Assembly: GCF_021172165.1 (NCBI RefSeq)
Contig: NZ_CP089096.1
Span: 1,364,001-1,428,000, forward strand
Direction of reading: 5' to 3'
Origin: Flavobacterium channae
Lineage (GTDB): Bacteria; Bacteroidota; Bacteroidia; Flavobacteriales; Flavobacteriaceae
DNA: 64,000 bases
The notes under the pieces are model-generated. The model was not told the origin of the DNA and searched no databases. It saw only the letters and a list, made by a program, of their open reading frames with translations. The position numbers and the translations under genes are program-made. How positions within the stretch are numbered: the stretch's first letter is position 1; every line of letters starts with the position of its first letter. Of this stretch, positions 59,706 to 64,000 are shown one piece after another.

Positions 59706-60922
59706 TGTCTTTTAAAACAACTTTTTGGATTCGGTTTTCGATTTTTAATCTGATGCTTGTTGCATTATTAGGACTTTTTATGCGTTATAAGATTCTGTTT
59801 GAATTTCCGCTTCTCGATCAAAAAAGTTTGCAACATTCGCACTCTCATTTTGCTTTCGCTGGTTGGGTTACGCATACTTTAATTACCCTACTCATTGCTT
59901 TTTTACAAAAACAAGATACGCTTCACAAAATAGCATTTAAGAAATACAATCTTATTTTAATTGCGAATTTAATTTGCTCATATGTAATGCTAATTTCCTT
60001 TATCATTAAGGGTTATGGCTCGATTTCGATTACTTTTTCAACCCTTTCTATTTTTGTTTCTTACTGGTTTGCTTATGTTTTCTTCAAAGATTGCAAACAA
60101 CTTGAAACAACTTCTGTGGCGATTAAATGGTTTAAAGCGGCTTTGTTTTTTAATGTGATTTCGTCTTTAGGTACTTTTGCTTTGGCGTACATGATGGCTA
60201 CTAAAAACATTCATCAAAATGAATATTTGGCTTCCATTTATTATTATTTACATTTTCAATATAACGGTTGGTTTTTCTTTGCTTGCATGGGATTGTTGTT
60301 GGATTATTTAAAAGTAAATTCAAACACTAATCGCATTTATTCGCAATCGTTTATCTGGTTATTTTGGTCATGTATTGCAGGGTATTTTCTATCAACACTT
60401 TGGTTAGATTTACCATTTTTAATTTATGTACTAACTGCTATTTCTGCGATTGTCCAGGTTGGAGTTTGGTATTATATGTTTAAAACAATTGTCCAAGAAA
60501 ACAAATCAATTTTTGTTAACCTTCCAGGATATTTGAAATACTTGATTATCTTCATAAGTTTTGCTTTAAGTGCGAAATTTCTATTGCAATTAGGCTCAAC
60601 AGTTCCTGCTATTAGCAAATTAGCTTTTGGTTTTAGACCAATAATCATTGCTTATTTACATTTAATATTATTGGCAATTATTTCTCTTTTTCTTCTATTT
60701 TATATTTATGCTAATAAATTTATTGTTATTAGTAAACAAACTATTTTAGGACTAATTCTATTTAGTATTGGAGTTGTATTAAATGAAGTTGTACTAGGAA
60801 TTCAAGGAATTGCTTCATTGAGTTACACTATGATTCCTTTTATCAATGAAGCTTTATTTGGAATTGCCCTACTTCTTTTTGTTAGTATTTTATGGACATC
60901 TTTTTTTATAAAAAAAGGTTAA
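59705..60922 (+). CDS. Twelve-segment membrane protein with heme-copper-oxidase-like His motifs
   Basis: A 405-residue protein with about 12 membrane segments. HSHSHFAFAGWVTHTL (His44, 46, 48, 57) resembles the first His region of NorB/COX I, YYYLHFQYNGW (near 180) and IAYLHLILLAI (near 318) supply further membrane His residues. It is not a complete NorB, as no His-His pair of a binuclear site is apparent. It overlaps the Crp-family gene and may be a denitrification-linked NnrS/NorB-related protein of unknown role. Confidence 0.75.
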   Translation: MSFKTTFWIRFSIFNLMLVALLGLFMRYKILFEFPLLDQKSLQHSHSHFAFAGWVTHTLITLLIAFLQKQDTLHKIAFKKYNLILIANLICSYVMLISFIIKGYGSISITFSTLSIFVSYWFAYVFFKDCKQLETTSVAIKWFKAALFFNVISSLGTFALAYMMATKNIHQNEYLASIYYYLHFQYNGWFFFACMGLLLDYLKVNSNTNRIYSQSFIWLFWSCIAGYFLSTLWLDLPFLIYVLTAISAIVQVGVWYYMFKTIVQENKSIFVNLPGYLKYLIIFISFALSAKFLLQLGSTVPAISKLAFGFRPIIIAYLHLILLAIISLFLLFYIYANKFIVISKQTILGLILFSIGVVLNEVVLGIQGIASLSYTMIPFINEALFGIALLLFVSILWTSFFIKKG

Positions 60923-60935
60923 AAAAGTATATTTT

Positions 60936-60951
60936 TATGATTCTACGCATA
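60936..60951. promoter_or_regulatory. Third Crp/Fnr-type dyad, before the fasciclin gene
   Basis: TATGATTCTACGCATA shares 12 of 16 bases with the site at 59031-59046 and is flanked by TTTTATG/CATAAAA arms (60933-60954). A TACTTTG box (60974-60980) lies 38 bp after the site start, as in the other promoters. Confidence 0.55.
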
Positions 60952-61008
60952 AAATAACAACGTGATAATCAAGTACTTTGTGTATATAAATTTTACAAAT
61001 TGTACGTC

Positions 61009-61563
61009 ATGAAAAATTCCATTAAAACTTTATTATTAGCTAGTTTACTAATCACATTTGGATGTAAACAAGGAGAAGAAACAACTTCAGAATCAACATC
61101 AGAAACTACAGAAATACCATCTGGTGGACAAGAAAATGTTGTTGATGAAAATTCTGCTCCAAACATTGTACAAACTGCTGTAGGAAGTAAAGACCATACT
61201 ACTTTAGTTACCGCAGTAAAAGCAGCTGGTTTAGTTACTTCGTTAAGTAATGCTGGTCCATTTACAGTTTTTGCACCAACTAATGCAGCATTTGATAAAT
61301 TACCTGCAGGAACAGTTGATGGTTTATTAAAACCAGAAAAGAAAGGCGATCTAGAAAATATTTTAGGCTACCATACTTATGTTGGTTCGCTAAAAGCAGA
61401 ATATATGCAGGATGGTCAAGAATTTGACATGGTATTTGGCGGAAAAGTTAAAATAACCAAAAAAGACGGAAAAACATTTGTAAATGGTTCTGAAATTATA
61501 ACATCGATTGAAACTTCAAACGGAATTATTCATGTTATAAATGACGTTTTACTTCCAAAATAG
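61009..61563 (+). CDS. Fasciclin (FAS1) domain lipoprotein
   Basis: A 184-residue protein from the ATG at 61009 (MKNSIKTLLLASLLITFGC; lipid Cys19), a short Thr/Ser/Glu linker, then one FAS1 domain (about 50-184) with GPFTVFAPTNAAFDKLP, NILGYHTYVG and NGIIHVINDVLLP. FAS1 proteins are adhesive or structural at the cell surface. Its presence in a denitrification island and the dyad upstream suggest anaerobic expression. Confidence 0.9.
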   Translation: MKNSIKTLLLASLLITFGCKQGEETTSESTSETTEIPSGGQENVVDENSAPNIVQTAVGSKDHTTLVTAVKAAGLVTSLSNAGPFTVFAPTNAAFDKLPAGTVDGLLKPEKKGDLENILGYHTYVGSLKAEYMQDGQEFDMVFGGKVKITKKDGKTFVNGSEIITSIETSNGIIHVINDVLLPK

Positions 61564-61596
61564 GAAACAATTATTAATTCATCTTTTTATAAAGGT

Positions 61597-61628
61597 AAAA
61601 AGCGCATATTTCATAATTTGCGCTTTTT
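61597..61628. terminator. Bidirectional terminator
   Basis: AAAAAGCGCA (61597-61606) and TGCGCTTTTT (61619-61628) form a 10-bp stem with a 12-nt loop, flanked by A and T runs, between the convergent fasciclin and nos-operon genes. Confidence 0.85.
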
Positions 61629-61631
61629 ATT

Positions 61632-62075
61632 TTATATACCTCCTATTCGTATTAAAGAATCTAATACCAACATTGAGATTGCTATAAAAGTCACAACAAT
61701 AATTAGAATTGTAACATAATGATGCTTGCTAGCAGTAAGTTTAGGAAAAATATAAAGTTGTGCTGAAATAGCCAATATTAAAGAAATAAAGAATAAAATA
61801 ATTTTGATTGAGATTACTTTTTCAATTCCGTTTGAAAAAGAAAACCATTTTACCAATGTTACATCATAATCATAAGCCATTAAAATTTCGGTTATTACTA
61901 AAGTAATTAATGATGGTATTCCTACAGGTTCAAATTTATCTTTAAAACTTTTTAAGTTATCTAAATCTTTAGTTTTAATTGCTTCTGGCAAATATCGGAT
62001 TGCTAAAATAAGATGACCACCTATCCAAACTGTTGCGGCTAATAAATGGATAATAAGTAGTAAATGATGGTACAT
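61632..62075 (-). CDS. CopD-like membrane protein
   Basis: A 147-residue protein with four membrane segments. LLLIIHLLAATVWIGGHLI and the following RYLPEAIKT resemble the CopD/DUF2269 family, which holds His ligands for copper or heme. It overlaps the globin gene by 1 bp and is the last gene of the nos operon in view. Confidence 0.8.
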   Translation of the reverse strand: MYHHLLLIIHLLAATVWIGGHLILAIRYLPEAIKTKDLDNLKSFKDKFEPVGIPSLITLVITEILMAYDYDVTLVKWFSFSNGIEKVISIKIILFFISLILAISAQLYIFPKLTASKHHYVTILIIVVTFIAISMLVLDSLIRIGGI

Positions 62076-62446
62076 TATGTTAATGTTTTATACTTGATAA
62101 CGTTTGCTATATTGATTGCTCTTTCTTTAATTTCATCTGCTTTTTTCCCTTCAAATAATTCATCAACTGTTTTTGTAAACAAATAAACCCAATGTTCAAA
62201 GTGTTTTGGATTCATTGGAAATTTGTTATGCAAATCTTTATGTACTTGCATAGGACTTCCATTATAATTTCCTGTATAGAAAAGAATATTTTCCCAAAAA
62301 TCGTACATTATAGGCAAATGCTTTTCCCAGTTTACATTAGCAATTTCTGTAAATAGAAAACCTATAACAGCATCAGTTTTAATTTTATCGTAAAAGGTAT
62401 CGACTAAAAGTTCAATATCTTTTCTATTTCTAATATCTGTTTTCAT
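62075..62446 (-). CDS. Group III truncated hemoglobin
   Basis: A 123-residue globin with WEKHLPIMYDFWENILF and the proximal-His region HKDLHNKFPMNPKHFEHW, a pattern of group III truncated globins (Ctb-like). Such proteins bind NO, oxygen or other ligands. It follows nosY by 23 bp in the same strand, so a role in NO/N2O metabolism or electron flow to nitrous oxide reductase is inferred. Confidence 0.9.
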   Translation of the reverse strand: MKTDIRNRKDIELLVDTFYDKIKTDAVIGFLFTEIANVNWEKHLPIMYDFWENILFYTGNYNGSPMQVHKDLHNKFPMNPKHFEHWVYLFTKTVDELFEGKKADEIKERAINIANVIKYKTLT

Positions 62447-62469
62447 TTTGTAATTTTATTAAATAGAAA

Positions 62470-63237
62470 TTACAAGTCTTTCTTGTTGAATTTTCGCATC
62501 GAAATGAAAAACGGAATAATTGCCCACAAACTCAATAGCACAAATGAAACTATTAATCCAACCGAAGTCCCAAAGAAATCTTTAAAAATTGCTCCTGTAT
62601 ATCCCATCATGGCAGAAACATCTAAATGCAAAAGAATTTGAATTCGAGCTAAGTCTATTGGACTAAAAGCGGTGATGCCAACCATCATATTTTCGATTGG
62701 ATATTCAGCTAATTGGAACAGTAAAAACAAAACCATTCCGTCGAATAATAGTGCGAAATACAACCAAATCATTATCGCTAAACCAATTCCTTTTGCTTTA
62801 TCTCGGGTTAAAATCGAACTCAAAAAAGCCAAAGCGACAAAGATGACTGAAATCAAACAACCATTGAGCAACATCATAAAACCAATACTATCAGGAGAAT
62901 TGACTAACAACGGAATTCCAGCACCTATAAAAAACGCAAAAACCATTGCCGTTGATAATCCGAAAAACAAACTCAGCCAAATTTTTCTTCTTTTGATGGG
63001 TTGACTTAGTAAAAGTTCAATAAATTCGGCACTATTGTACAAATAAATCGTAGCGAATAAAATGGAAACCAACGGAACTGTGAATAAAATCACATTCAAA
63101 ATCGTTAGTAATCCTTTTGACGAATTATCTTCCAAAGCAAAAGAACTCCAAGATAAAATAGACAAAATCAGCGTGTAAGCCAAAACGATTTTGTTTCGGA
63201 TAATGTCGGATAATATGATTTTAATGATTCGGTTCAT
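62470..63237 (-). CDS. nosY: ABC-2 type permease NosY
   Basis: A 255-residue protein with six membrane segments, including IYLYNSAEFIELLLSQPIKRRKIWLSLFFG-type loop (residues about 65-94), which is characteristic of NosY-family permeases. With NosF and NosD it assembles or supplies the Cu-S centre of nitrous oxide reductase. It overlaps nosF by 17 bp. Confidence 0.9.
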   Translation of the reverse strand: MNRIIKIILSDIIRNKIVLAYTLILSILSWSSFALEDNSSKGLLTILNVILFTVPLVSILFATIYLYNSAEFIELLLSQPIKRRKIWLSLFFGLSTAMVFAFFIGAGIPLLVNSPDSIGFMMLLNGCLISVIFVALAFLSSILTRDKAKGIGLAIMIWLYFALLFDGMVLFLLFQLAEYPIENMMVGITAFSPIDLARIQILLHLDVSAMMGYTGAIFKDFFGTSVGLIVSFVLLSLWAIIPFFISMRKFNKKDL

Positions 63238-63943
63238 TTTGCTTGTTCTTTAAAATTTTGGCAATCGCTTTTGAGATTTTCTCTTCACCTGTAGTTTCTT
63301 TTAATTCTTCCACTTTTTGATGAAAATGTACTTTCCCTTCTTGCATAAAAATGATTTCGGTAATTAAATCATCCAATTCACTTAGTAAATGCGACGTAAT
63401 CAAAATCAATTTCCCTTTTTCTTTTTCTTTGATGATTTTTTCTTTTAAAACCTCAGCCGCTAACGGATCTAAACCAGCAGTAGGTTCGTCTAAAATCAAT
63501 ACATCTGGATTAAAAAGAAAGGCTAACACAGCACTTACTTTTTGCGTAGTTCCACCAGATAAAGTGCGCATTTGCTTATCAAACATTTTTTCTAATTCGA
63601 AAGCATGTAACAAATCCTCATCCAAATTATCTGATGAATTTCGAATCTTTTTTATCATTTCGATAATTTGACCAATTGTCATGTTATCGGGATATCTTCC
63701 AATTTGTGGCATGTAGCCAATTTTTTCGCGATACAAATATTCACCTAAAACAGAATTTCCGTTAAAATGAATCGCACCCGAATCTGGCAACACCATTCCT
63801 AAAACTGATTTTATCAAAGTGGTTTTTCCACAACCATTCGGACCAATTAAAGCGATACATTCTCCTTTTTTACAAGAAAGATTGATGTTCTTTAAAACTT
63901 CAAATTTTCCAAACTTTTTCTGCAATTCTTTTATCTCAATCAT
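63221..63943 (-). CDS. nosF: ABC transporter ATP-binding protein NosF
   Basis: A 240-residue ATPase with Walker A GPNGCGKTT (34-42), Q-loop in YMPQIGRYPD, signature LSGGTTQKVS and Walker B VLILDEPTAGLDP. The KQNEPNH C-terminus and order nosD-nosF-nosY identify it as NosF. It powers maturation of NosZ. Its start overlaps the upstream nosD stop (ATGA). Confidence 0.93.
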   Translation of the reverse strand: MIEIKELQKKFGKFEVLKNINLSCKKGECIALIGPNGCGKTTLIKSVLGMVLPDSGAIHFNGNSVLGEYLYREKIGYMPQIGRYPDNMTIGQIIEMIKKIRNSSDNLDEDLLHAFELEKMFDKQMRTLSGGTTQKVSAVLAFLFNPDVLILDEPTAGLDPLAAEVLKEKIIKEKEKGKLILITSHLLSELDDLITEIIFMQEGKVHFHQKVEELKETTGEEKISKAIAKILKNKQNEPNH

Positions 63944-64000
63944 AGCGGCAGTGACTTCATTAAAGGCTTATTATCTACAAAATTATTAGGTGTTATACTA
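63940..64000 (-). CDS. nosD: C-terminal end of nosD (partial)
   Basis: On the minus strand the last 20 residues before the TGA at 63942-63940 read SITPNNFVDNKPLMKSLPL. The frame is open to the window edge and overlaps the nosF start (CTATGA). Position directly before nosF points to NosD, the periplasmic copper-insertion protein. The short sequence alone is not diagnostic. Confidence 0.65.
   Translation of the reverse strand, partial: SITPNNFVDNKPLMKSLPL

Noticed and set aside
47162..64000. Canonical FNR boxes TTGAT-N4-ATCAA
   Set aside because: None was found upstream of the anaerobic genes; the recurring signal is TATGA-N6-TCATA instead.

Overview
The window is low-GC DNA from a member of the Bacteroidota, almost certainly a Flavobacteriaceae species close to Flavobacterium. 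Supporting signs are the Bacteroidetes promoter consensus (TAnnTTTG at -7 with TTG/TTTG about 20 bp upstream), short A/T-rich leaders with little Shine-Dalgarno signal, a tmRNA tag GENNYALAA, DUF3570/DUF4266 and DUF4212 families, and a heavy-metal RND pump fused to its own outer-membrane factor. No tRNA, rRNA, CRISPR array, prophage or insertion sequence was seen.

Layout. 1-13 kb is an acetate/propionate uptake and activation island: DUF4212 subunit and sodium:solute symporter, a transporter-type sensor histidine kinase with a receiver protein, propionyl-CoA and acetyl-CoA synthetases, then on the other strand a DnaQ-like exonuclease and a cNMP/CBS/DUF294 protein. 13-20 kb is housekeeping and envelope genes (VTT-domain protein, DUF3817, MscS channel, OmpA porin, DUF2461, thioesterase, lipoprotein). 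20-27.4 kb is a complete histidine operon hisG-D-C-B-H-A-F-IE on the minus strand, preceded by a 16-residue leader peptide with four consecutive His codons and a terminator/antiterminator. 27.4-40 kb is metal homeostasis: a CzcA/CusA-TolC fusion with adaptor, then a tightly packed seven-gene operon thioredoxin-ApbE-DUF4266-DUF3570-response regulator-CDF transporter-histidine kinase. 40-43.6 kb is a winged-helix regulator, Coq4-like and CreD locus with a repeated palindromic operator. 43.7-47.1 kb holds a sugar MFS permease, a saccharopine-dehydrogenase-like enzyme and tmRNA.

47.4-64 kb is an anaerobic and denitrification island: class III ribonucleotide reductase whose glycyl-radical segment lies in a separate overlapping frame, NrdG, an Rrf2 regulator, nadA-nadB-norC-norB, a second Rrf2 regulator, an OprC/NosA-like copper receptor with two copper-associated partners, a Crp/Fnr-family regulator, a His-rich membrane protein, a fasciclin lipoprotein, and the end of a nos operon (nosD partial, nosF, nosY, group III truncated globin, CopD-like protein). 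A dyad TATGA-N6-TCATA recurs at about -42 to -44 of predicted promoters in this island and is the best candidate for a shared Crp/Fnr-type operator, linking NO reduction, copper import and the regulator gene itself.

The most interesting items are that dyad regulon, the split NrdD glycyl-radical domain, the seven-gene ApbE/DUF4266/DUF3570 metal-responsive operon, the complete his attenuator, and a dispersed-repeat-like in-frame insertion inside hisA.
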